15,394 bases of DNA from NCBI GenBank assembly GCA_964607315.1, contig CAZSKA010000067.1:1-15394 (forward strand). Reading direction: 5' to 3'. The position numbers were made by a program, and so were the translations under genes. Shown here in pieces: positions 7,455 through 14,161 of the stretch. Origin of the DNA: JAHDFB01 sp964607315. Its GTDB lineage: Bacteria > Bacteroidota > Bacteroidia > Chitinophagales > Saprospiraceae. The notes below the pieces were generated by a model that was given only the letters and a program-made list of their open reading frames with translations, was not told the DNA's origin and searched no databases. Position 1 is the stretch's first letter. Each line of letters starts with the position of its first letter.

Positions 7455-8586
7455 TATCAAAATCAATTCGAAATCTACTTCCTGTTTCTGAAGTAGGTCC
7501 TAATGCAATCAATTGATCTACTAAATAAAACTTCGCGACCAATTTTGCTTTATCCGATAAAGCATATGCACCAACAATCTCCACTCCTTGAAAATTCGTC
7601 AATCTTCCATCGGGTGAATCAAAATTTGAATAATCCCATCTCGCCCAATCATTCTGAGCCATATAATCTAATACTGCAAATCGCTCTAAGTAGGCATAAG
7701 TTATCTTCACCAAATAATCATTCTTCTTTTTAATTCCTCCCTTTTGAAGACCTAGAACTAAACCTTGCTTTTGATTTATTAAATTCTCATTTATCTCCGT
7801 AGCTCCATCATAGTTCTCGAAATTCTGATATAAATCAAGTTCGAAAGTGAATCCTTGTTTAGGCAAGATTTTCCATTGTGCACCAATGTGAAGAATATTA
7901 TAATCTATGTCAAAAGTAGAAGCACCATCTGGTATTATCGGAATATTCTTCATTCTATAAAAGGAAGGAAATATAGCGAATCGCTCATTAGCAATATTTA
8001 ACTCACTTTGAAATCCCTGAACATATGCATCATCAGAAAATGCTAATCCACTTGCTGATAAAATATAATGACTAGCCGCAAATGAAATATCACTTAACAT
8101 ACTAGATTTTAAATCAAACTTCTTACGTAAAAAAACACCCCCTGGATATACATTATCGCTCCAAAACAATTCATTGTTTTTCCTAAAGGAAAAATCATTC
8201 TTTCCTAACCAAAACTTTAACCCTTCATAGTCTCCTTGGAAATACACTTTCTCGAATCCTATCGGCAAAGTCCCAAATTCTTCAAATCCATCACCAATAG
8301 TTAACTGAGGATCCTGCTGCTTTCTTTGATCTCCTGTCCGAATCCTTGAACCAAATGTATACCACTTATGACTATAGTTAAAACCTGTTCGGAGTCGATA
8401 ACGCAAACGAGATCGATTATCCCTGAATGACCCATCTGCTTTACGAGAATTCCAGTCTTGCTCTATCCGAAAACGAAAGTCAAGTTCATAATTTATTCTT
8501 GACTTTATAGAATCTAACTGGCTGAATGCAGTTCCTGGCAAAAAAGCAAAAAGAAATACGAATAAAAATATGTTTGAGATTTTCAT
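7444..8586 (-). CDS. Outer-membrane beta-barrel protein, putative porin
   Basis: The product starts with a typical signal peptide (about residues 1-20, cleavage likely after TAFS). Alternating amphipathic strands follow throughout, rich in aromatic and charged residues and separated by short turns; the strand SRLRYRLRTGF is typical. The last strand, SRFRIDFDIKL, reaches the C-terminus as in outer-membrane barrels. With 380 residues it could form a 14-18-strand channel. I chose the ATG at 8584-8586. A GTG two codons upstream is possible but adds nothing to the signal peptide. The gene lies 88 bases after the DUF4956 gene on the same strand and may be its partner. Its substrate cannot be read from the sequence; alginate-export and phosphate-selective porins share this general look. 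Its 3' end overlaps aroQ by 11 bases, tail to tail. Confidence 0.75.
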   Translation of the reverse strand: MKISNIFLFVFLFAFLPGTAFSQLDSIKSRINYELDFRFRIEQDWNSRKADGSFRDNRSRLRYRLRTGFNYSHKWYTFGSRIRTGDQRKQQDPQLTIGDGFEEFGTLPIGFEKVYFQGDYEGLKFWLGKNDFSFRKNNELFWSDNVYPGGVFLRKKFDLKSSMLSDISFAASHYILSASGLAFSDDAYVQGFQSELNIANERFAIFPSFYRMKNIPIIPDGASTFDIDYNILHIGAQWKILPKQGFTFELDLYQNFENYDGATEINENLINQKQGLVLGLQKGGIKKKNDYLVKITYAYLERFAVLDYMAQNDWARWDYSNFDSPDGRLTNFQGVEIVGAYALSDKAKLVAKFYLVDQLIALGPTSETGSRFRIDFDIKL

Positions 8587-8611
8587 CAGCACTAAAAGCT
8601 AAGCATTTTTG

Positions 8612-8627
8612 ATTTCGCCCGCGAAAT
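8612..8627. promoter_or_regulatory. Palindrome upstream of the barrel gene, candidate operator
   Basis: ATTTCGC (8612-8618) and GCGAAAT (8621-8627) are perfect inverted arms around CC, 25 bases before the barrel ATG. The two-base centre suits a dimeric DNA-binding protein better than an RNA hairpin. On the minus strand TAATTTCG overlaps it and resembles a TAnnTTTG -7 element (7 of 8), so a bound protein could block a local promoter. Confidence 0.4.
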
Positions 8628-8674
8628 TAGTTATAATTATTGCTTAATATCGAAAGATTTTGAAATTTTATTTT

Positions 8675-9301
8675 TTACAGATTATCAGAGTCATATTCTA
8701 TAAATTCCTGCTCATCTGTATAATAGTAGATACGTACTACCGCCGTATCATCCAAATAATTGATCTTCCCTATCTCTACTCTATTTATTTTTAGTCCAGT
8801 TCTTCTTTCTATTTCTGCCTTCAATTCTTGCTGCTTACCAATATCAATCAAGTTTATATTCTCAAAAACTATCGACTTCCTTGTTTCATGTTTCAGCAAC
8901 CAAACATACTCCATCACATAAGTCAAAATCAAAATAAAGGTATTGACGATGGCTAACTCAACCATAGAGATTTTATTAGACGCCAATGCATTGATGACAC
9001 TTAATCCTATCACTATAAAAAGATAGGTCATCTCCTTTATTTCTATCTGATTCGTCCGATACCTTATAATACTAAAAATGGCAAATAAGCCTAATCCCAT
9101 TCCCGTATCAATGTCCAGTTTTTTAAGTGAAAAACAAATGAAAAAGATGATGAAACCCATTAGATAATAGGTGAATAAGTAATCCTTTCTTTTAGTTTTT
9201 CTGTAGTAAATTCCACGAATGATAACACTAAGAAACACTAAATTTATTGCCATTCGCATGAGCAACTTATATACATCGTCGTCAATCCAATTTATATTCA
9301 T
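8675..9301 (-). CDS. DUF4956 family membrane protein
   Basis: This 208-residue protein has about five hydrophobic segments (roughly 13-30, 42-59, 66-79, 92-108 and 113-136) and a soluble C-terminal part of about 70 residues. The segment from GMGLGLFAIFSIIRYRT through EIKEMTYLF (about 67-95) is the hallmark of DUF4956, a family without an established biochemical role. The start ATG overlaps the stop of the VTC-domain gene by 4 bases (ATGA), which implies translational coupling. DUF4956 genes are often found beside VTC-domain genes. A role as a membrane anchor or conduit for the VTC-domain partner is inference. Confidence 0.88.
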   Translation of the reverse strand: MNINWIDDDVYKLLMRMAINLVFLSVIIRGIYYRKTKRKDYLFTYYLMGFIIFFICFSLKKLDIDTGMGLGLFAIFSIIRYRTNQIEIKEMTYLFIVIGLSVINALASNKISMVELAIVNTFILILTYVMEYVWLLKHETRKSIVFENINLIDIGKQQELKAEIERRTGLKINRVEIGKINYLDDTAVVRIYYYTDEQEFIEYDSDNL

Positions 9302-10044
9302 TGTCTTGTAATCTTTTCTATTCGTAAAAGTTTTTTCTTAAATCGGTTATATTTCAAGTTCTCTATCCCTTGTGTTTTTATCAAACCAATACAATATTTA
9401 CTCATCTTGTATGGCTTTATTAATGCCTTTTTCAATGCCATATATATTGGTGAAACCCTCGATAAAGTCTCTTGTTTTAATTCTATAATCACCAAATTCT
9501 CTAAGCCTTCTTCTTTGTCTTCATGTTCAAATCTTACATCTAAATCAATGGTCACTCGCTCTAAAGAATGGTTTGAGACCAATGTAATCCTGCTGTAATA
9601 ATTACTTAATGTATGTTTTAAATCTAATTCCTCTAATCCTGATTCCATTAATAAAGGCTCATCATCCGTAATCTGAAAAACTTCATTTTCCACACGACTT
9701 CTTTTCTTTTCTACTCTACCATTCTTTTTGTGCTTAACTTCGAAAAAAGTAAGTTCAGATGCTACATAATTTCTAAATCGAACCTTGTATCTATCTTTTC
9801 TCTTCCTGTGATGTTCATGATAAAAAAAGAAATCGTCCGTATCGAAATAAACAGTTCTGTAATCTAAAATTACTTGATCATCGATTTTTACTACCCTATA
9901 ATCCTTATGTAAAACTTGAAATAAACCTGGTAAATCCTTCATAGAAAGAAGAAATTTAGTCTCCACTCTGTCCATTAAGCTGACAGCTCTCATTTCTTCT
10001 AAAGTGATTTTAGGAAACAATTCTATGGATTTAGCAATATTCAA
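9298..10044 (-). CDS. VTC-domain protein, putative polyphosphate polymerase
   Basis: The 248-residue product carries the triphosphate-tunnel fold signatures of the VTC domain, known from the yeast vacuolar polyphosphate polymerase Vtc4. They are RVETKF (26-31), YFDT (66-69), KVRFR (87-91), FEVKHKKNGR (101-110), RVTIDLDVRF (163-172), IIELKQ (186-191) and KMSKY (213-217). The Arg-x-Arg pair (89, 91), Lys106, Glu188 and the Lys213/Lys216 pair fit the tunnel residues of Vtc4 in order and spacing, so catalysis is plausible. No SPX domain or membrane segment is present. The start appears to be TTG at 10042-10044. An in-frame stop lies upstream, there is no in-frame ATG, and the conserved-looking text begins before the first internal Met at 18. 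The gene is the first of a likely three-gene cluster with DUF4956 and the barrel gene. The product could also hydrolyse or sense polyphosphate. Confidence 0.85.
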   Translation of the reverse strand: MNIAKSIELFPKITLEEMRAVSLMDRVETKFLLSMKDLPGLFQVLHKDYRVVKIDDQVILDYRTVYFDTDDFFFYHEHHRKRKDRYKVRFRNYVASELTFFEVKHKKNGRVEKKRSRVENEVFQITDDEPLLMESGLEELDLKHTLSNYYSRITLVSNHSLERVTIDLDVRFEHEDKEEGLENLVIIELKQETLSRVSPIYMALKKALIKPYKMSKYCIGLIKTQGIENLKYNRFKKKLLRIEKITRQ

Positions 10045-10148
10045 TCGTACATTTATATGATGTCAAAATACAAATTATTCATCTGTTTATCTCAGATTTT
10101 GCAGTAGAACTTTAATGTGAGCAATGAAATCAAAAGTAATTCTATTTT

Positions 10149-10166
10149 TTTGGGTCGGAGCCCAAA
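10149..10166. repeat. TTTGGG/CCCAAA hairpin between the VTC and acidic genes
   Basis: TTTGGG (10149-10154) pairs with CCCAAA (10161-10166) around TCGGAG, which is itself closed by a possible T-G pair. It is preceded by a T-run and followed by GAATTG. It resembles the recQ leader hairpin. It lies in the 145-base gap downstream of the acidic gene and upstream of the VTC gene. For the minus-strand genes the flanking run is A, not T, so it does not look like an intrinsic terminator. Confidence 0.5.
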
Positions 10167-10189
10167 GAATTGACATGGAATTTGAACTA

Positions 10190-10672
10190 CTATTGCTTTA
10201 CCATTACATGGATAAATGCTGCAGCAACATTCCATATAACATCTCTTCCAGCTGGATCAATATGCAAATCTTCATCCTCTTCTGCTTCGCCTTCAGCCAA
10301 TAAATCTTCTACTAAAGCCAATGCTTCTTCCTCATCAATTAAATCGAAAAAAGGTGTAATTCGCTCACTAAATGGACTCTTTATCTTTTCTTCATACATC
10401 TTCCACATCACCTCTTCTGTATCAAAATATTCATGCAATTGAATAGCTTCTACTTTACCCTTTTCTTCTAAAATACATTCATGCAAAGCATACAGCATAA
10501 ATAAAAGTAAATCCTTCTCTGGATCACTAATCAAACTATAAACTTCACGTTCTAGATAGGCAAGATAATCTTCTTGCTTTTCATTAAACCGTCCTCTAAT
10601 TTCTTCGCTATAGCTTTCATTTGATGAAACCTCTCCTATTACTTTTTCTACGGTAGCCTCTTGTATGATCAT
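10190..10672 (-). CDS. Acidic protein of unknown function coupled to a deacylase
   Basis: I do not recognise this 160-residue protein. It is predicted to be mostly helical and strongly acidic, with a Glu/Asp-rich stretch near residues 120-142. It has no signal peptide, membrane segment, cysteine pattern or nucleotide-binding motif. Its ATG overlaps the stop codon of the upstream M14-type hydrolase by 4 bases, so the two are almost certainly co-translated, and a partner or accessory role for that enzyme is a reasonable inference. It ends with TAG, and a hairpin follows within 45 bases. Confidence 0.8.
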   Translation of the reverse strand: MIIQEATVEKVIGEVSSNESYSEEIRGRFNEKQEDYLAYLEREVYSLISDPEKDLLLFMLYALHECILEEKGKVEAIQLHEYFDTEEVMWKMYEEKIKSPFSERITPFFDLIDEEEALALVEDLLAEGEAEEDEDLHIDPAGRDVIWNVAAAFIHVMVKQ

Positions 10673-11607
10673 TCTGTAACTTCTTTAATTAAAAAAAAAC
10701 CCTCTTCCCCCTGCTTCTGATAAAGTGGCATCAACAGAAGACAATCTTTATCAACAGAAACAGGACCATTAACATCATCTGCAACAATTTGACCTGCCTT
10801 TAATCTCTGGAAGTTATGAAAATTTGGACGCATAACAAATTGGTCTTCCACAGTAATATCATGTCGCTCTATAAGCTCTGCAACTTTAGGTAAATCTTTA
10901 CAAAACTCTATCAACAACTGATTATGTCTATTTTCCACATCATCTTCTCTAACAGAACCAATAATTCGCATACAATTCGTAATCGCAGCAATTGCTCTAT
11001 TTACAGATAATGGTTCATCGTGTTGACCACTCTCAAAAGTCATTGCTATAGTCTCCACACCCATATTTTCCGTCTTGAAATAATGCAAAGTAGTACCTTG
11101 AATTCCATCTAAGAAACCCTTAATTACTGGTGCATGTAATCCCACCGCTAAATCAATACTCTCTTGATCTTCGGTAGTAATACAGAAAATCCCATCTACC
11201 GAACTAGTCGTATGCAAATCAAGAATATATAATTTATCAGGTCGATATTCTTCTATTTCTTTTCGAACAGCTTTTATGATTTGAACAAGCTCTAAATCCT
11301 CATTCACCAATGTTGCCTCATCTTGCAAAAGCAACTGATCGATCTTTTCTTTTCTGAACTGTCGATTCAAATCTTTATCAATATACCTTTTCCTTTGGGC
11401 GAAAGCCTGAAGATTACCAAGCATACCAACAAATTTCCCTTTGTAGCAGAAATCCGCATTAGTAATCGGTTCTACTTCCAACATTTTAATAATTAAATCT
11501 ATGGCTCTCATCCCCGCAGGCTCATTTCCATGCATTGCCCCGAAACAAATCAACAAAGGACCTCTTTTCACCCCTTCGTACTTTCCTATTATACGCTCTG
11601 AATTCAT
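10669..11607 (-). CDS. Succinylglutamate desuccinylase/aspartoacylase family hydrolase
   Basis: This is a zinc-dependent hydrolase of the AstE/AspA group (M14-like carboxypeptidase fold), which removes acyl groups from N-acylated amino acids. The zinc ligands His26 and Glu29 lie in GAMHGNEPAG, and His132 lies in ILDLHTTSS. Arg82 (in DLNRQF) fits the substrate-carboxylate position and Glu192 (in FESGQH) the general-base position of aspartoacylase. The 312 residues are a normal length. The substrate cannot be told: the arginine-degrading AST operon is absent here and the partner gene is unknown, so I give no symbol. The ATG lies only about 8 bases past an exact TAnnTTTG match (TAATTTTG, minus strand, 11615-11622), suggesting a very short leader. 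The gene is divergent from the GT9 gene. Confidence 0.88.
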   Translation of the reverse strand: MNSERIIGKYEGVKRGPLLICFGAMHGNEPAGMRAIDLIIKMLEVEPITNADFCYKGKFVGMLGNLQAFAQRKRYIDKDLNRQFRKEKIDQLLLQDEATLVNEDLELVQIIKAVRKEIEEYRPDKLYILDLHTTSSVDGIFCITTEDQESIDLAVGLHAPVIKGFLDGIQGTTLHYFKTENMGVETIAMTFESGQHDEPLSVNRAIAAITNCMRIIGSVREDDVENRHNQLLIEFCKDLPKVAELIERHDITVEDQFVMRPNFHNFQRLKAGQIVADDVNGPVSVDKDCLLLMPLYQKQGEEGFFLIKEVTE

Positions 11608-11654
11608 AAGCCCACAAAATTAGTAATAGTATCTAGATTTACTACCTTTACCTC
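11608..11654. promoter_or_regulatory. Compact divergent promoter region
   Basis: Only 47 bases separate the hydrolase ATG from the GT9 GTG. On the minus strand, TAATTTTG (11615-11622) matches TAnnTTTG exactly. On the plus strand, TACCTTTA (11643-11650) matches 7 of 8. Neither has a TTTG at the expected -33 distance. If they are used, both transcripts would have almost no leader. Confidence 0.35.
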
Positions 11655-12620
11655 GTGAAAATACTAATTATAAGATTTAGTTCTATTGGGGATATCGTCA
11701 TGATTACACCTGCAATTCGCTGTTTAAAACAGCAAACTAATCACGAAATTCACTTTCTTACTAAGAAGTCTTTCACTTCTATTCTAAGTGCTAATCCTTA
11801 TATCGACAAAATTATTCCCTTTGAGAAAAATGATAAGCAGATTATCAAAAAACTGAAGGATGAAAACTATGATTTTGTAGTCGATCTTCACAATAATATA
11901 AGGTCAACTAAAGTACGTAAAAAGCTGAAAAAACCTTTCTCTAAGCTATACAAATTATCTATTCATAAAGAGGTTCTGATTCATACAGGCATAAGTAATC
12001 TACCTAATTTGCATGTTGCGCATCGGGCAATAGACACATTGAAATCTTTTGATGTACAAGACGATGATATGGGAATGGATTTTTTCATCCATGAAGAAAC
12101 AAAACATAAAACTCCGCCCGGGATAACAAAGTACATTTGCTTGGCGCTGGGCACTACACATTTTACTAAGAATATCCCGGAAGACACATTGAAATTCATC
12201 ATAGAAAATGCCCCTTATACTGTTCTTTTATTGGGTGGCCCCAAAGAAAAAGCTTTGGGCGAAAGCCTAGAAAAGGAATTCCCAGAGCGCTGCTCAAACA
12301 TGGCGGGTAAAACTAATTTACAAGAAAGTGCACTTCTAATAAAGCATGCAGAATATTTTATAGGAGGTGACACTGGAATGCTTCATATGGCATGTGCACT
12401 TAAAAAGCGAACGATAAGCATATGGGGAGCAACGATTCCAGAATTTGGGGTTTACCCATATTACGGTAAAGAAGAGGTGCCATTTCATATGCATGAAGTA
12501 AATTTAAAATGTAGACCATGCTCAAAACACGGTTCTTCAAAATGCCCCAAAAAGCATTTTAACTGCATGAAATTACATGACCTTTCATTGATTGCTGAAC
12601 AAATGAAAACGCTCGCTTGA
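11655..12620 (+). CDS. Glycosyltransferase family 9, heptosyltransferase-like
   Basis: Family 9 enzymes transfer heptose or related sugars from ADP-sugars to the lipopolysaccharide core on the inner face of the cytoplasmic membrane. The N-terminus MKILIIRFSSIGDIVMITPAI is the typical first beta-alpha unit, followed by VVDLHNN (about 75-81). GGDTGMLHMA at 237-246 is the conserved nucleotide-sugar motif. Cysteines 286, 289, 297 and 304 in the CRPC...KCP...NCM segment form the Cys cluster common in this group. The 321 residues are a normal length. The start is GTG (11655-11657), which begins exactly at the conserved motif. The gene overlaps the DUF3820 start by one base (TGATG). The exact acceptor is unknown, so I give no waa symbol. 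Confidence 0.92.
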   Translation: MKILIIRFSSIGDIVMITPAIRCLKQQTNHEIHFLTKKSFTSILSANPYIDKIIPFEKNDKQIIKKLKDENYDFVVDLHNNIRSTKVRKKLKKPFSKLYKLSIHKEVLIHTGISNLPNLHVAHRAIDTLKSFDVQDDDMGMDFFIHEETKHKTPPGITKYICLALGTTHFTKNIPEDTLKFIIENAPYTVLLLGGPKEKALGESLEKEFPERCSNMAGKTNLQESALLIKHAEYFIGGDTGMLHMACALKKRTISIWGATIPEFGVYPYYGKEEVPFHMHEVNLKCRPCSKHGSSKCPKKHFNCMKLHDLSLIAEQMKTLA

Positions 12621-12859
12621 TGGAAGATCACTTGGATGAATCAAAGAAAGTTCTCGTGGAATTAGTCACCTTCAAAATGCCTTTCGGGAAATACACAGGA
12701 CGTTCTATCGCTGAACTACCAGAATATTATTTGACTTGGTTCAAAAGAAAAGGATGGCCTCCAGGAAAATTAGGCTTTCTGATGCAGAATGCATACGAAA
12801 TCAAACTCCAAGGCATGGATCCTATCCTCAGAGAGTTGGTGAGGAGATTGAAAAAGTAA
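12620..12859 (+). CDS. DUF3820 family small protein
   Basis: A 79-residue protein starting at the ATG at 12620-12622, which shares one base with the GT9 stop codon, so translation is likely coupled. A TTG one codon upstream is possible but less likely. The core KMPFGKYTGRSIAELPEYYLTWFKRKGWPPGKLG is the hallmark of DUF3820, labelled in databases as a putative quorum-sensing-regulated virulence factor. The label has little experimental support, and related segments also occur next to exonuclease domains. No transmembrane segment or signal is present. It ends 5 bases before the convergent kinase gene. Confidence 0.85.
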   Translation: MEDHLDESKKVLVELVTFKMPFGKYTGRSIAELPEYYLTWFKRKGWPPGKLGFLMQNAYEIKLQGMDPILRELVRRLKK

Positions 12860-12864
12860 GAACC

Positions 12865-13374
12865 TTAAAAGATTGCTTCAAGGGTCTTTTCTATATCGCG
12901 ATCATCCTTTATTATGATAACTTCTATTTGCGATTTATCTTGTTGTTGTAATTTCTCCAAGATCTTTTTTCGCCTTGTTAAATTAAACATGGCTACGTAA
13001 TGCAAAAAGTCAAAATCATATCGCTCATTACATCCAGGAGGCATATCGGGACGTGTTGTTCCTTCATATTTTCGTATTCTTTTCAAAACACGGCTCAAAC
13101 ATTTTATAGTTGAAACATCTAAGTAAAATACCGTATCTGCCCTTTCAAGTCGAATATCCATAGTACCAGCATAATTACCATCCATGATCCATTCTTCCTT
13201 CGCTGCGAGCACCTTTACTTTCTCTTCCCATTCTTTCTTTTCTGTTTCTACCCAGTTTGGTTTCCAGTAATGCTGATCCAGATGAATTACTTCTAGATTA
13301 AGTTTTTCATTTAGTTTTTTAGCAAAAGTACTTTTGCCCGCTCCACAACAACCTACAATCATTACTCTTTTCAT
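12865..13374 (-). CDS. P-loop kinase-like protein, FlaR/topology-modulation type
   Basis: This small cytosolic nucleotide-binding protein has Walker A GCCGAGKST at residues 8-16. The segments HLDQHYWKPNW, WIMDGNYAGTMDIRLERAD and RPDMPPGCNERYDFDFL follow the pattern of proteins annotated as 'topology modulation protein' or adenylate-kinase-like ATPases. The phosphate acceptor is unknown. I place the start at the ATG 13372-13374, not the upstream ATG at 13384-13386. The inner start begins right at the beta strand MKRVMIVG, overlaps the GNAT stop by 4 bases (ATGA), and is preceded by GGAG at a suitable distance. This gives 169 residues. Confidence 0.85.
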   Translation of the reverse strand: MKRVMIVGCCGAGKSTFAKKLNEKLNLEVIHLDQHYWKPNWVETEKKEWEEKVKVLAAKEEWIMDGNYAGTMDIRLERADTVFYLDVSTIKCLSRVLKRIRKYEGTTRPDMPPGCNERYDFDFLHYVAMFNLTRRKKILEKLQQQDKSQIEVIIIKDDRDIEKTLEAIF

Positions 13375-13880
13375 AAAGATCTCCATTTTGCAAATCGATG
13401 TTCATCGACAATGTTTCCATTCTTTATCAAAGCTTTCTTAAACACACCTTCTTTTTCATATCCATTTTTCTCTAGAATACGTATAGAGGCTTTATTGAAT
13501 TCGAAAACACTAGTATAAATGCGTTCCAGTTTTAATTCATCAAATCCATAGTTCGTAATAAGCTCCACAGCTTTGCTCATAATCCCCTGCCCCCAATAAT
13601 CTTCACCTAACCAATAACCAATTTCTGCTGATATCCTATAAATACCACTTTGGACAACTAAGCCTACCACACCACATAATTCATCTTCTTTATTCAATAT
13701 CCCAAAAACCTGCTGAGACGATTGACTATGCACAAACGCTATAAATTCTTCCCCATCTTTTTCTGTATAAGGAAAGGGTATGTAATCTCTGAGTTGATCC
13801 CATATCTTTTTATTATTTAGCATCAAAGCAATTTTGGGAGCATCTGAAATGTGGAGCTTACGTAATTGGATATTATACAT
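13371..13880 (-). CDS. GNAT N-acetyltransferase, RimJ/RimL type
   Basis: The protein transfers acetyl from acetyl-CoA to an amino group of an unidentified substrate. Family signs are the N-terminal IQLRKLHISDAPKIALML, the strand AEIGYWLGEDYWGQGIMSKAV, in which WGQGIM is the acetyl-CoA pyrophosphate loop, and the late ERIYTSVFEFNKASIRILEKNGYEKEG typical of RimJ/RimL relatives. I chose the ATG at 13878-13880 (169 residues). A TTG seven codons upstream is open but adds no conserved text and overlaps TATTTTTG (13899-13906, minus strand), a match to the -7 promoter element. The gene overlaps the kinase-like gene by 4 bases and probably forms a two-gene unit with it. Confidence 0.9.
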   Translation of the reverse strand: MYNIQLRKLHISDAPKIALMLNNKKIWDQLRDYIPFPYTEKDGEEFIAFVHSQSSQQVFGILNKEDELCGVVGLVVQSGIYRISAEIGYWLGEDYWGQGIMSKAVELITNYGFDELKLERIYTSVFEFNKASIRILEKNGYEKEGVFKKALIKNGNIVDEHRFAKWRSL

Positions 13881-13897
13881 TTGACAAAGGTTTCTTC

Positions 13898-14035
13898 TCA
13901 AAAATAGACTTTGTAAATTATAATCGCATTACTTATATACAGCCATTTCTCAAAATGGAAATTTTCTCTTAAAGCTAAAACTATCAATGTAGCACAAATT
14001 GATGCTGGAAGTATAAAAATCCAACATAATTTCAT
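13898..14035 (-). CDS. Possible small membrane protein of 45 residues
   Basis: An ATG at 14033-14035 opens a 45-codon frame ending in TGA just before the GNAT gene. The product has a hydrophobic segment at about residues 5-22 (WIFILPASICATLIVLAL), a short polar loop with basic and acidic residues, and a second hydrophobic end from about 31. I do not recognise a family. It continues directly, in the same frame, from an upstream stretch that ends in TAG, so it may be the surviving 3' part of a larger gene. Confidence 0.35.
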   Translation of the reverse strand: MKLCWIFILPASICATLIVLALRENFHFEKWLYISNAIIIYKVYF

Positions 14036-14158
14036 CTAATCTTCCAAAGCATTATCAGTAAATTCTAATCCTAAAATTTCAAACCCCAATGGTCGAATGA
14101 ACTATAGAATTATCAGAAAAATAGAGAAATAATAAATGATTCTATAAACGCTTTTCAC
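13898..14158 (-). pseudogene. Possible broken small membrane-protein gene
   Basis: From a GTG at 14156-14158 one frame runs to TGA at 13898-13900, interrupted only by two TAG codons, the second at 14036-14038. The three pieces read as a hydrophobic N-terminus (VKSVYRIIYYFSIFLIIL), a short polar part (FIRPLGFEILGLEFTDNALED), and two hydrophobic segments. Together they look like an 85-residue membrane protein with about three spans. A single base change (for example TGG or CAG to TAG) would explain each break. Chance remains possible in AT-rich DNA, and the gene could instead be two tiny genes. It shares the reading frame of the exported-protein gene just upstream, whose own stop is also TAG. 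Confidence 0.3.
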
Positions 14159-14161
14159 TAA

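Noticed and set aside
7444..8592. Barrel gene start at GTG 8590-8592
   Set aside because: The ATG two codons later gives an ordinary signal peptide, and the two extra residues bring no support.
12865..13386. Longer kinase start at ATG 13384-13386
   Set aside because: The inner ATG gives the usual N-terminus, a 4-base coupling overlap and a GGAG at the right distance.
13371..13901. Longer GNAT start at TTG 13899-13901
   Set aside because: The seven added residues are not family-like, an ATG is available, and the TTG lies within a likely promoter element.
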